Positions 25,357 through 34,158 of a stretch of 64,000 nucleotides of DNA are shown in pieces (the stretch's first letter is position 1; each line of letters starts with the position of its first letter). The stretch is from positions 62,001-126,000 of the forward strand of contig NZ_JACVCU010000004.1 in NCBI RefSeq assembly GCF_014518425.1, given 5' to 3'. Under the pieces are notes generated by a model. It saw nothing but the letters and a program-made list of their open reading frames with translations, had not been told where the DNA came from and searched no databases. Made by a program: the position numbers and the translations under genes. The stretch comes from Terrabacter sp. MAHUQ-38. Its GTDB lineage: Bacteria > Actinomycetota > Actinomycetes > Actinomycetales > Dermatophilaceae.

Positions 25357-28300
25357 CTACTGCCCCCAGGCGGTCGTCGACGCATAGGTTCCCGCCCGCA
25401 GCGGGGCGGTGAGCCGTGCGGCGCCCTGGACGCGGTACACGAGCAGCGCACCGTCGCTCGCGCGGCGGGTGACGAGGTCGTCGCGCCCGTCACCGGTGAC
25501 GTCGCCGATGCCGCGAACGGCGCTCATCGCGCTCCAGCCCGAGGAGCCGATGACGACCGCCGGCCGGAAGCCGCCCGTGCCGTTGCCGGGGTAGAGGACG
25601 AGCGCGCCGTCCGTCCCGCGCACGGCGACGAGGTCGCGGATGCCGTCACCGTTGAACTCGCCCGACGTCACCTGGCGCATGCCGCCCCAGCCGCTCCCGA
25701 TCTGCAGGCTGGACACGATGCGCCCGGTGCCGTCACCGCGGCGCAGCAGCAGACGGCCGTCGGTCATCCGGGTCGCGATGTCGGTCTTGCCGTCGCGGTC
25801 CCAGTCGCCGACGGGCACCACGAGGTTGATCGAGCCCCAACCGGTCGCGAGCCGGTAGCGGCCGGCGTTGAGGCCGCTCGCACCGAGGCCGGGGTAGTAC
25901 CAGGCCGTGCCGCTCGCGTCGATGGAGACGACGTCGCCGAGGCTGTCCTGGCTCCACGGACCGACACCGGCGGCGGCGCGCATGCCGGAGAAGCCGCTGG
26001 CGAGGATCTGCTTCGTCGTGAAGCCCATGGAGCCGGTGTACGACACCGTCTTGAGGGCGGAGCCGGCCGGGACGATGACGTCGGGCAACCTCTCACCCGT
26101 CACGTCACGCGGCGAGTACGCCGCCGAGCGGGCCGGTGCCGACGTGATGGTCCACCACGTGCTGCGAAGGCCGAGCTTCGCGCGGAACGCGTCGCCGCTG
26201 ACCGTCGTCGTCCCGGCCGCCCCGGTCAGGATGACGGAGACGACCCGGCCGCCCCACGTGCCCGTACCGCCGCCCCCGGTGCGCGAGCCGATGCCGATCG
26301 AGCGCAGCGTGCCGATCGACGGGTACGCCTTCTCGACCGCCGATGCGTCGAGGGTCCGGGTCCACGAGTGCGGGTTCGACGCCGACGCCACGGCCCCGTC
26401 GTACGGGTCGTCCTGCACGGGCAGGTACGCGGTCGAGCCCTTGACGGTGCGCCCGCCGTTCGACGAGGAGTACTGCGTGAAGGCGGGCTTGCCGCCGTAG
26501 GTCAGGATCGTGCCCGCCGTCGCCGCCGTGGCGTTCGTGGCGCGGGTGTCCTCGTAGCGCCGGATCAGCGTGCCGGTTGCGCTGTAGTCGGCCACGCCCT
26601 TGTAGGCCTGGCACGCGACGTCGCACACGTCGTAGACGCGCGTCCCGGCGGATGCCCGGGAGTTCGCCGCGTAGGTGCGGACCGCGACGGCCTGCGACGA
26701 CAGGGCGGCGGCCGGCCAGCTCGCCGGCATCTCCACCGGCGCCACGGCGCGGGTGTAGCGCTCGAAGCCGAGGACGTTGACGGCATACGCCCGGCCGGAG
26801 ACGTTGACGACGCGGACGGAGCCGGAGTACTCACGCTGGGCGCCGCTCGGGAGCAGGACCCGCACGGCCGACCCCGACGGGCGGCTCACGGTCAGCGGCA
26901 GGGTCGAGGCGCGCCAGTTGGTCGCGGCGAACCAGCCGGCCCCTGAGTTCGCCTGCAGGGTGACCGTGCTGCCCTCGGGCACGATCCGCCAGCGGTAGGT
27001 GCTCGACAGGTTCGACGTGCGCTTCCCGTCGCTGACGACGAGCCCGCTCAGCTTCGAGAACTGGGTGCCCGTCGTGCCGACCGCCGAGAGCCAGACGCGG
27101 AGCGAGGGGTCGCCCTGGCTCGACCGCGACGTGCCGGGGTAGTAGAAGCCGAGGATCTGCTGCCAGGTGAGCGACTTCGTGGCGGCGCCGTAGGCACCCC
27201 ACTGCGACATGCCGATGCCGTGGCCGAACCCGCGGCCCGCCATGTCGAACGTCGACGACGCGGGGCGGGTGTACGTCTCCGAGACCGGGTCGGCGGGCAG
27301 CGGGTCCCACTGCCCGTCGCGCCAGATGGTGCCGGCGTCGGCGCGGATCGTCGGAAGCTGCGAGTTGTATGCCGTGTCGCCGGGGCAGCCGGTCAGGCTG
27401 AGGTCGCGGTGCCCGATCGTGCGGGGCAGGGTCACGGTCTCGCCCGGGTCGAACTTCGAGTTGCCCGCGGACGTCAGGGTCACCGTCGACGTGGGGTCGA
27501 TGAGCGAACGGTCGGCCTCCCACGCGACGAGCTTCGTCACGGTGCTCTGCGTCGCGGACGAGAACGGGACCGAGGTGAAGTCGCCGATGACCGAGATGCC
27601 GGTGGTCTCGGCGTTGAACCCGCCGGCCTGCGCGCCCTGCACGAAGCCGGCCGTGCTGCCCTTGCGGCCCTCGTAGGCACGTCCGAAGCGGTCCACGAGG
27701 ATCTGGTAGCCGAGGTCGCACCAGCCCTGGCTCTGCGTGTGGTACGCGTAGATCGACCGGATGATCGAGGCGGCCTGGTCGGCGCTGTAGGTGTTCGAGT
27801 TGACGGTGTGGTGGATGACCACGGCCTTGAAGCCCGGGAGCTGTTCGGCGTCGCACGTGCGCAGGCTCTCGTCGGCGCCCCACTCCGCGCGGCTGATGAT
27901 CGTCGGTCGGGTGACGGCGGCGACGGCCGAGCCGGCCGGGGTGCCGAGGTTGGCGTCCGCGGGTGACTCGCCACCGTCGACGAGGCTGGCACGCATGCCC
28001 GACGGCACCGAGCCGTCGGGAGTCGTGACGCGGATGTCGACGGCGTCGGACCCGGCCGCGGCGACGGCATCGGTGCCCGGGCGGGCGTGACGCGCGTCGG
28101 CGGATCCCCGGTCGGGGCCGTCGCCGTTCAGCTCGAGGTCGGTCCACTCCGACCAGCCGGCGTCACCGTGGGTGCGTACCTCGATGTGCGTGCCCGCGGG
28201 CGGCGTCCGGTCGAAGGTCACGCCCGCGAGGTCGAAGTCCACGTCACGGACCTCGGTCGACGCGACGACAGGGTCACCCGCTCCGTGCCGGTCCACGCCT

Positions 28301-28497
28301 GAGGCGGTCGCGTCAGGGGTGGACGGCGCTGTCGTACGGGTCTTGCTGCCCGCGCCGACGCCCGCGACCGCCGGGATGGAGACCTCGCGAACCGAGGGGG
28401 AGACGGGGCGCGGGGCCGCCCCTGAGGTCACGGTGGGTGTCACGACGAACGTGGCGGTCAGCGCGACGACGGCGATGGACGTGGGGATGAGGCGCAC
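25357..28497 (-). CDS. Secreted amidase/SpoIID/FG-GAP fusion protein
   Basis: Protein of 1046 residues with a Sec-type signal peptide (first ~27 residues). Residues about 198-395 are a PGRP-like N-acetylmuramoyl-L-alanine amidase; zinc ligands are visible in VIHHTV (H229/H230) and IGHRDLSLTGCPGD (H363, C371). Residues about 415-790 are a SpoIID/LytB domain with the catalytic-type glutamate E589 in PVEMPASWPAAALSSQAVAVRTYA. Residues about 810-1046 are FG-GAP/VCBS-like repeats (GDWDRDGKTD, GEFNGDGIRD, GDVTGDGRDD). SpoIID enzymes cut glycan strands that lack stem peptides, which the amidase would create, so one chain could perform both steps. GTG start with CAGGAG. Confidence 0.88.
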   Translation of the reverse strand: MRLIPTSIAVVALTATFVVTPTVTSGAAPRPVSPSVREVSIPAVAGVGAGSKTRTTAPSTPDATASGVDRHGAGDPVVASTEVRDVDFDLAGVTFDRTPPAGTHIEVRTHGDAGWSEWTDLELNGDGPDRGSADARHARPGTDAVAAAGSDAVDIRVTTPDGSVPSGMRASLVDGGESPADANLGTPAGSAVAAVTRPTIISRAEWGADESLRTCDAEQLPGFKAVVIHHTVNSNTYSADQAASIIRSIYAYHTQSQGWCDLGYQILVDRFGRAYEGRKGSTAGFVQGAQAGGFNAETTGISVIGDFTSVPFSSATQSTVTKLVAWEADRSLIDPTSTVTLTSAGNSKFDPGETVTLPRTIGHRDLSLTGCPGDTAYNSQLPTIRADAGTIWRDGQWDPLPADPVSETYTRPASSTFDMAGRGFGHGIGMSQWGAYGAATKSLTWQQILGFYYPGTSRSSQGDPSLRVWLSAVGTTGTQFSKLSGLVVSDGKRTSNLSSTYRWRIVPEGSTVTLQANSGAGWFAATNWRASTLPLTVSRPSGSAVRVLLPSGAQREYSGSVRVVNVSGRAYAVNVLGFERYTRAVAPVEMPASWPAAALSSQAVAVRTYAANSRASAGTRVYDVCDVACQAYKGVADYSATGTLIRRYEDTRATNATAATAGTILTYGGKPAFTQYSSSNGGRTVKGSTAYLPVQDDPYDGAVASASNPHSWTRTLDASAVEKAYPSIGTLRSIGIGSRTGGGGTGTWGGRVVSVILTGAAGTTTVSGDAFRAKLGLRSTWWTITSAPARSAAYSPRDVTGERLPDVIVPAGSALKTVSYTGSMGFTTKQILASGFSGMRAAAGVGPWSQDSLGDVVSIDASGTAWYYPGLGASGLNAGRYRLATGWGSINLVVPVGDWDRDGKTDIATRMTDGRLLLRRGDGTGRIVSSLQIGSGWGGMRQVTSGEFNGDGIRDLVAVRGTDGALVLYPGNGTGGFRPAVVIGSSGWSAMSAVRGIGDVTGDGRDDLVTRRASDGALLVYRVQGAARLTAPLRAGTYASTTAWGQ

Positions 28498-28572
28498 GGC
28501 GTCTCCTGGGTCGGGTGGTTACTTCAGCCCCAAATGTCCCATTACTCACACCCTCCGCAAGGTCAGTTCGCG

Positions 28573-28599
28573 GAATTCGTGCCACTACGGGACGAATTC
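28573..28599. promoter_or_regulatory. Perfect dyad GAATTCGT-N11-ACGAATTC
   Basis: Eight-base arms (28573-28580 and 28592-28599) with an 11-base spacer lie in an AT-richer patch 76 to 102 bases upstream of the amidase fusion gene. The geometry suits a dimeric repressor or activator site. No regulator gene is adjacent. Confidence 0.4.
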
Positions 28600-28662
28600 A
28601 CAGGAAATGTGCCAGTCGGAGTCCGCGGAATGACAGAGGTCGGTAAATTCCTGCCCGGAATG

Positions 28663-28708
28663 CCGCGACGGCGCGACCACGCCTCTCGGCAGGGCCGCGC
28701 CGTCGCGG
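28663..28708 (-). terminator. Hairpin downstream of scoAB
   Basis: A 13-base perfect stem CCGCGACGGCGCG (28663-28675) with its complement at 28696-28708 and a 20-base loop lies 12 bases past the scoB stop. It is a strong stem without a T tract. Confidence 0.6.
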
Positions 28709-28720
28709 ATGTGGTGGGGA

Positions 28721-29377
28721 TCAGCCGTGGGTCGGAGCAGGCTGCAGGTCCACCGTCAGCGGGGGCTCGGTCTTCTCGCGCACCTCGTCCTCGGTGACGC
28801 CGGGCGCCAGCTCGCGCAGCACGAGGCCCGAGTCGGAAACGTCGAGCACGCAGAGGTCGGTGATGATCCGCTGGACGACGCCGCGCCCGGTGTAGGGCAG
28901 AGAGCACTCGTCGACGATCTTGTAGGAGCCGTCCCGGGCGTTGTGCTCCATGAGCACGATGACCTTCTTGGCGCCGTGGACGAGGTCCATCGCACCGCCC
29001 ATGCCCTTGACCATCTTGCCGGGGATCATCCAGTTGGCGATGTCCCCGCCGGCCGACACCTGCATGGCGCCGAGGATGGCCGCGTCGACCTTGCCGCCGC
29101 GGATCATCCCGAAGCTCGTGGCCGAGTCGAAGAACGCCGCGCCCTTGCGCAGGGTGACGGTCTCCTTGCCGGCGTTGATGAGATCGGGGTCCTCCTCGCC
29201 GTCGATCGGGTACGCGCCGACCCCGAGGATGCCGTTCTCCGACTGGAGCACGATCTCGACGTCGTCCGGGATGTAGTTGGGCACGAGGGTCGGCAGCCCG
29301 ATCCCCAGGTTGACGTAGGCGCCGTCGGACAGCTCGACGGCGGCCCGGGCGGCCATCTGCTCGCGGGTCAGTGCCAT
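28721..29377 (-). CDS. scoB: 3-oxoacid CoA-transferase subunit B
   Basis: CoA-transferase beta subunit of 218 residues. The catalytic glutamate lies in [11 protein letters not shown]. The [11 protein letters not shown] segment and [19 protein letters not shown] are family hallmarks. It pairs with the alpha subunit one base upstream. The heterotetramer moves CoA from succinyl-CoA to acetoacetate or another 3-oxoacid. In operons with protocatechuate genes the related PcaJ acts on 3-oxoadipate, but no such genes are here. Confidence 0.9.
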   Translation of the reverse strand: MALTREQMAARAAVELSDGAYVNLGIGLPTLVPNYIPDDVEIVLQSENGILGVGAYPIDGEEDPDLINAGKETVTLRKGAAFFDSATSFGMIRGGKVDAAILGAMQVSAGGDIANWMIPGKMVKGMGGAMDLVHGAKKVIVLMEHNARDGSYKIVDECSLPYTGRGVVQRIITDLCVLDVSDSGLVLRELAPGVTEDEVREKTEPPLTVDLQPAPTHG

Positions 29378-29378
29378 C

Positions 29379-30167
29379 TCAGGCCTCCTGCTTGTCGGGA
29401 CGCGGCCGGACCGTGCGACGCTCGATGCGCTTCTCGACGGCCTGCTCGGGAGTCAGGGGCAGCACGCGCTGGACGAAGATGCCGGGCAGGTGGACCTCGT
29501 CGGGGTCCAGGTCGCCCGGCTCGACGAGCTCCTCGACCTCGGCGACGGTCACGCGGCCGGCCATCGCGCACAGCGGGTTGAAGTTGCGGGCCGATCGGTG
29601 GAACACCAGGTTGCCGTGGCGGTCGCCCTTGGCCGCGCGCACGAGGCCGAAGTCGGTCGTGATGGCCTGCTCGAGCACGAAGGTCTTCGTCTCGCCCATC
29701 CACTCGAACTCCTGCGTCTGCTTCGGCGGCGACGCGACCGCGACGGCGCCCTCGGAGTCGTAGCGCCACGGAAGGCCACCCTCGGCGACCTGGGTGCCCA
29801 CGCCGGTCATCGTGAAGAAGGCGGCGACGCCGGAGCCGCCGGCGCGCAGCCGTTCGGCGAGCGTGCCCTGCGGCGTCAGCTCGACCTCGAGCTCGCCGGA
29901 GAGGTACTGCCGCTCGAACTCCTTGTTCTCGCCGACGTAGGAGCTGACCATGCGGCGGATCCGCTTGTCGCGCAGCAGGATACCGAGCCCCCAGTCGTCG
30001 ACGCCGCAGTTGTTCGAGACGGCCTCGAGATCGGTCAGGCCGGCGTCGTGGATCGCTGCGATGAGGACCGAGGGGATGCCGCAGAGGCCGAAACCGCCGA
30101 CCGAGAGCGACATTCCGTCGCTGATCCCGGCGATGGCCTCCTGGGGTGTGGAGACGACTTTGTCCAT
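29379..30167 (-). CDS. scoA: 3-oxoacid CoA-transferase subunit A
   Basis: CoA-transferase alpha subunit of 262 residues. The glycine-rich [18 protein letters not shown] segment near residue 22 is the CoA-binding signature. Later family blocks include [16 protein letters not shown] and [24 protein letters not shown]. The ATG at 30167 is chosen because the family normally starts MDKVV/MNKVV; a longer reading exists upstream. The C-terminal 20 residues are Arg-rich. Confidence 0.9.
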   Translation of the reverse strand: MDKVVSTPQEAIAGISDGMSLSVGGFGLCGIPSVLIAAIHDAGLTDLEAVSNNCGVDDWGLGILLRDKRIRRMVSSYVGENKEFERQYLSGELEVELTPQGTLAERLRAGGSGVAAFFTMTGVGTQVAEGGLPWRYDSEGAVAVASPPKQTQEFEWMGETKTFVLEQAITTDFGLVRAAKGDRHGNLVFHRSARNFNPLCAMAGRVTVAEVEELVEPGDLDPDEVHLPGIFVQRVLPLTPEQAVEKRIERRTVRPRPDKQEA

Positions 30168-30397
30168 GGTGCGGACTCTATCCGCGCCGGACGGCCGTGA
30201 TGCCGTGGGGTGGGCCCACTCGGTCCGCGGATCGTGTGGTCGCCGACCACGTATGCCGTCCCGAGCGTCGACGAGCCACCTGACGACAGACTGGGGTCGC
30301 AGTCGCAGGGGAGTTGCCTTTTCCGGGCCCAGCGAAATCACATTGCTGTCATTTCAGAGGGTCAGAGAAGTACACCTCTGTAATTCACCGGGCGAAC

Positions 30398-30426
30398 TTG
30401 TGATGCATGTGGCTGAAGTGCATAAA
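30398..30426 (+). promoter_or_regulatory. Candidate promoter for the peptidoglycan-binding-domain gene
   Basis: TTGTGA (30398-30403) and CATAAA (30421-30426) are spaced 17 bases, each matching four of six consensus bases. They lie in a locally AT-rich patch, 39 bases upstream of the ATG at 30466. The patch runs from about 30320 to 30440 and stands out from its surroundings. Confidence 0.45.
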
Positions 30427-30465
30427 TGGTGCAGAAGTAAAGCCCCGCGGGGGAAGGACCTCGAC

Positions 30466-30957
30466 ATGACCACCTATGCCAGCACCTCATCGCGCCCAAG
30501 CCCCGCGATCGCGAGTGTCGACGTCCGCACGAGCTACACGGCATACAAGAGCCTGACGATCGCCATGGGATCGCGCGGAGCAGCGGTGCGGGTGCTCCAG
30601 CGCGCCCTCGGCGGCGTCGCCGTCGACGGTGTGTTCGGCTCGGTGACGCGTGACAAGGTCGTCGCTCTCCAACGCTCGCTCGCGCTGGCGCAGACCGGGG
30701 TCGTGACGGAGGAGCTGTGGGACGTGCTCGAGGCGCGTGACTTCCCGTTCGTCGGGGACCGCTCGACGGTCCTGCGGGTGGGGGACACCGGCCCGCAGGT
30801 CCTCGCCGTGCAGCGTCTGCTCGGCGTGGGCCAGACGGGCGTCTTCGACCTCGCGACGCGTGAGGCCGTCAAGGCGGCCCAGGCGCGTGCCGGCCTTGCG
30901 AGCACCGGTGTCGTGGCCTGCCGCACGTGGTCGCTGTTCGACCGGCTTTCGGCGTAA
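30466..30957 (+). CDS. Protein with two peptidoglycan-binding-like repeats
   Basis: Protein of 163 residues made almost wholly of two PG_binding_1-like modules. The first is MGSRGAAVRVLQRALG-GVAVDGVFGSVTRDKVVALQRSLAL and the second is VGDTGPQVLAVQRLLGVGQTGVFDLATREAVKAAQARAGL. No catalytic domain and no clear signal peptide are present; the first 35 residues are Ser/Thr/Ala-rich. The ATG is preceded by GGAAGG. It may be exported by another route, act as a phage-like or stress-related cell-wall binder, or be an intracellular structural protein. Confidence 0.75.
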   Translation: MTTYASTSSRPSPAIASVDVRTSYTAYKSLTIAMGSRGAAVRVLQRALGGVAVDGVFGSVTRDKVVALQRSLALAQTGVVTEELWDVLEARDFPFVGDRSTVLRVGDTGPQVLAVQRLLGVGQTGVFDLATREAVKAAQARAGLASTGVVACRTWSLFDRLSA

Positions 30958-30967
30958 CCCTTGCGGC

Positions 30968-31699
30968 TCAGCCGTCTTCGCGCGCGTCAGCGGTGACGCC
31001 CTCCGACGCGAACCGGTCCGTCAGGTCGTCCCGCGACCCGCGGACGAGCACGACCGAGCCGTCGGCCGCCCAGGCCGCGAGACTCTGCCGCAGCACTCGC
31101 TCCAGCGGCCCGCCGAGCACGACACGCGGAGCCTCGCCCCACTGGGCCTGCGGTACGACGACATCGCCGTAGGCCGTGTCGCCGGCGTCACCGGCGAGCG
31201 CGACGTCCGCGGTCTCGGGATCGGACATCGGCGAGAAGAGGTCGCCGTGGGTCGAGAGCTCGCGGGCCTCGTCGACGGCGCCCGGTGCGGCACCTGCCTC
31301 CGGGTGGCTGCGGGCCAGGGCCGGCAGCGCGACGAGCACCGTGTCACCGCCGTGCCCGGCCGCCGCGGCGGGCGACTCGGTGACGAGGACGTCTGCGCCG
31401 GAAGCCTCCTCGCCGACGACGACGGTCGCGCCGACCGACCAGGCGGCGAGCGCCCAGTAGAGCGAGCGCCAGTGCGCCGGCAGGTCGAGCCCGACGGTCG
31501 TGCCGGGACCGGCCGCTGCGTCGTCCTGCAGGAGGTTGGCGGCCTTGGAGACCCAGTTGGCGAGCACCCGGGCGCTCAGCTCGATGCGCTCGCCCAGCGT
31601 CGGACCGGGCTCGTCGTCGTACCACGTGAGGCGTGGCCGGCCCGGGTCGGCGGCCACCATCCGCGCGAGCACGTCGGCGGGTAGCAGGGGACTGGTCAT
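30968..31699 (-). CDS. TIGR03089 family protein
   Basis: Conserved actinobacterial protein of 243 residues. It resembles the N-terminal part of AMP-binding acyl-CoA synthetases (PRLTWYDDEPGPTLGERIELSARVLANWVSKAANLLQDD ... LPAHWRSLYWALAAWSVGATVV) but lacks the adenylate-forming motif and the C-terminal lid. It is therefore unlikely to activate acids. Its function is unknown. The gene follows the LCP gene by 16 bases on the same strand, and the pairing may reflect a shared envelope role. Confidence 0.8.
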   Translation of the reverse strand: MTSPLLPADVLARMVAADPGRPRLTWYDDEPGPTLGERIELSARVLANWVSKAANLLQDDAAAGPGTTVGLDLPAHWRSLYWALAAWSVGATVVVGEEASGADVLVTESPAAAAGHGGDTVLVALPALARSHPEAGAAPGAVDEARELSTHGDLFSPMSDPETADVALAGDAGDTAYGDVVVPQAQWGEAPRVVLGGPLERVLRQSLAAWAADGSVVLVRGSRDDLTDRFASEGVTADAREDG

Positions 31700-31715
31700 C
31701 GGGCGCGGACCGCCA

Positions 31716-32945
31716 TCAGCTGTTCGACGCCTCCTCGACCGTGGTGCCGGGCGGCGGCTCCGTGAGCGGCTCGTCCTCCTTGAGCGCCCGGAACAGCGAC
31801 TTGGCGCGCTCGGTGTCCCACTTGACGGCGAGGGCGCCGGCGTCGGTGCGGTAGGCGAGGTCGGAGGTCGGTACGGACAGCGACAGGCCCTCGTCGTTGC
31901 TCACCGAGCGCATGGCCTGGAGCACGCGGACGGCGTCCAGGATGCCGGTCTCCCGTCCGACGGCGAGCCCGGCCGCGGAGGCGTCCGCGAAGCTCTTGTA
32001 GCGCCACGGGATGAGCACGGTCGAGGGCGTCGCAGCCTTCTTCATGAGCGCGCCGAGGAACTGGCGCTGGCGCGCGGCGCGGCCGATGTCGCCGAGTGGG
32101 TCCTCGTAGCGCGAGCGCACGTAGCCGAGGGCGTTGCCACCGTCGAGGGTCTGGCAGCCCTTCTTGAGGTCGATGCCGGCCTTCTTGTCCTTCATGTCGC
32201 GCGGCACGCAGAGGTCGACGCCGCCGACGCTGTCGACGACGGCCGCGAAGCCGCCGAGACCGATCTCGATGTAGCCGTCGACATGGATGCCGGTCACCTG
32301 CTCGACGGTGTTGGTGAGCAGCTTCGGCCCACCGATCGAGTAGGCGGCGTTGATCTTGTTGGACCCGTGGCCGGGGATCGGGACGTACGAGTCGCGGGGG
32401 AGCGAGACCATGACCGGCTTGCCGCCGCTCTCGGAGACGTGCACGAGCATGATCGTGTCGGTGCGGTTGCCGGCGGCGTTGCCGGTCGCGTACTTCTTGC
32501 GCTGCTCCTTGGTCAGGCCCTCGCGGCTGTCGGACCCGACGAGCAGGTAGTTGTATCCGGAGGTGTCGGTGGGCCGCTCACCCTCGGGGATGTTGTCGAC
32601 CTTGTTCACGGCGCCCCAGGCCTGCATCGGGACCCAGACCATGAAGCCGACCCACGCGACGAGCAGGATCGCGATGACCAGCAGGGTGACGCGCCCCTTG
32701 CGCCGGCGCCGCTCCCGCGGCGGGGCGACAGGGCGGCCTCCCGAGCCGCCGGAGCGACCGCGCGTGTCGACGACGTCGTCGTCGTACGCGTCGTGGGCCT
32801 CGGCGCGCTCGTCCCGTGCATCTCCGCGTCGCGGACGTGGCGCAGCGATCGCGCCGCCCGCGGGACGCTTGACGCGGCGTCGCGTGTCGACGACGTAGGC
32901 GTCGTCGGGGCCGCGACGGCGGGGAGGGCTCGGGTCAGTCGGCAT
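31716..32945 (-). CDS. LytR-CpsA-Psr (LCP) family phosphotransferase
   Basis: Protein of 409 residues. About 85 charged cytoplasmic residues precede one membrane helix (VTLLVIAILLVAWVGFMVW). The extracellular LCP domain follows, with conserved NYLLVGSDSREG, NRTDTIMLVHV, VSLPRDSYVPIPG, KINAAYSIGG, GYVRSRY and DIGRAARQRQFL motifs. LCP enzymes attach lipid-linked teichoic acids, capsules or arabinogalactan to peptidoglycan. The polymer may come from the gene group at 16953-25152. The gene begins 11 bases inside the end of the DUF2304 gene. Confidence 0.92.
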   Translation of the reverse strand: MPTDPSPPRRRGPDDAYVVDTRRRVKRPAGGAIAAPRPRRGDARDERAEAHDAYDDDVVDTRGRSGGSGGRPVAPPRERRRRKGRVTLLVIAILLVAWVGFMVWVPMQAWGAVNKVDNIPEGERPTDTSGYNYLLVGSDSREGLTKEQRKKYATGNAAGNRTDTIMLVHVSESGGKPVMVSLPRDSYVPIPGHGSNKINAAYSIGGPKLLTNTVEQVTGIHVDGYIEIGLGGFAAVVDSVGGVDLCVPRDMKDKKAGIDLKKGCQTLDGGNALGYVRSRYEDPLGDIGRAARQRQFLGALMKKAATPSTVLIPWRYKSFADASAAGLAVGRETGILDAVRVLQAMRSVSNDEGLSLSVPTSDLAYRTDAGALAVKWDTERAKSLFRALKEDEPLTEPPPGTTVEEASNS

Positions 32946-33357
32946 CGGCAGCCTTCACGCTCGGGGACGGGGGCAGATTGCCCGACAGTGTGTCAGGCGG
33001 GGCTGTAGACGCGCCGTGCCCGGTGGCGGGCGTCGCCTCGTCGAGCGCGATCCGTCTCGCGAGCCGGGTGTAGCGCGTCTCCATCTCCCGGAAGCGCTTG
33101 TAGGTGGTCACGACGAAGCCGAAGAAGGCGACGACGAGGCCGTAGAGGATGAGGTCGGCGCCACGGCCGATGCCGACCCGTTTCGCGAGGCCGGTCCACA
33201 CGTCGGGAAAGAAGATCGACCAGATGGCGAAGCCGGCCAGCGCCAGCAGCCCGAGCCGTCGGAGCGCCTGGGTGCGCTGGCCCGAGCCGACGAGCAGACG
33301 CCAGGCGACGGCGAGCGTGCCGACGACGAGAAGGAGCTGGATTCCGAGCTGTCTCAT
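32935..33357 (-). CDS. DUF2304 membrane protein
   Basis: Small membrane protein of 140 residues with three hydrophobic segments (LGIQLLLVVGTLAVAWRLLVG, LGLLALAGFAIWSIFFP and DLILYGLVVAFFGFVVTTY). A charged helix and a Pro/Ser-rich tail follow. DUF2304 proteins are often found next to GT2 enzymes of the DPM1/GtrB type, as here; the ATG overlaps the GT2 stop (ATGA). It probably helps or anchors that transferase. Confidence 0.85.
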   Translation of the reverse strand: MRQLGIQLLLVVGTLAVAWRLLVGSGQRTQALRRLGLLALAGFAIWSIFFPDVWTGLAKRVGIGRGADLILYGLVVAFFGFVVTTYKRFREMETRYTRLARRIALDEATPATGHGASTAPPDTLSGNLPPSPSVKAADAD

Positions 33358-34040
33358 CGCCAGATCAGCTCCGCGAGGATGTTGACGGCGTTCCACAGCG
33401 ACTGGCCCTTGGCCTTGCTGTAGTCGGTGTAGAGGATGTGCACGGGCTCCTCCGCGTAGGTGACCTGCTTGTCCTCGAAGCGCATCGCGCCGATCTGCGA
33501 CACGATCTCGGATGCGTGGGCCATCCGGTTCTGGGTGATGTCGAGGCGCTCGACGACGTCGCGGTGCAGCACCCGGAGCCCGTTGTGGGCGTCCGTGAGC
33601 CGGGTGCCGGTCGTGAGGTTCGTGTAGGCGACGGCGGCCCGCAGGACGAGCTTCTTCATCGTCCCGGCCTCGGTGCGCTCGTCGAGGAAGCGCGAGCCGA
33701 AGACGACGCGCACGTCACCGCGCCGGATGCGCTCGAGCATGACCTCGACGTCGTGGATCTGGTGTTGCCCGTCGGCGTCGTAGGTGACGACGTAGCGCAT
33801 CGCCGGGTCGCCCAGCGCGTAGTCGAAGCCGGTCTGCAACGCGGCTCCCTGACCGAGGTTCACGGGGTGGCGGACGACGGCGGCGCCTGCCCGCTCGGCT
33901 CTCTCGGCGGAGCCGTCGCGCGACCCGTCGTCCACGCACACGATCTTGGGGAAGATGGTGCGGGCCTCGCCCACGACGTCGGCGATGACGGCGGACTCGT
34001 TGTAGAGCGGCACCACCAGCCACACGTCCTCGTTCTGCAT
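33354..34040 (-). CDS. Glycosyltransferase family 2, polyprenyl-phosphate sugar synthase type
   Basis: GT2 enzyme of 228 residues without membrane helices. The N-terminal VWLVVPLYNESAVIADVV and VCVDDGSRDGSAERA blocks bind the nucleotide sugar; YVVTYDADGQHQIHDVEVM holds the DxD metal site. The compact size and these blocks match DPM1/GtrB-like enzymes that load mannose or glucose onto polyprenyl phosphate. It is the first gene of a GT2-DUF2304-LCP operon. Confidence 0.88.
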   Translation of the reverse strand: MQNEDVWLVVPLYNESAVIADVVGEARTIFPKIVCVDDGSRDGSAERAERAGAAVVRHPVNLGQGAALQTGFDYALGDPAMRYVVTYDADGQHQIHDVEVMLERIRRGDVRVVFGSRFLDERTEAGTMKKLVLRAAVAYTNLTTGTRLTDAHNGLRVLHRDVVERLDITQNRMAHASEIVSQIGAMRFEDKQVTYAEEPVHILYTDYSKAKGQSLWNAVNILAELIWR

Positions 34041-34158
34041 GCGACCAGCCTAGAGCGGTCGTGGGGCGGCTCCCGCCAGGCACCAACACGCACCGACACG
34101 CGAGGCGCCGCCGGGAGCGAGCACCACGGCACGGCGCTGGGCCTAGAGTCGGAGGACC

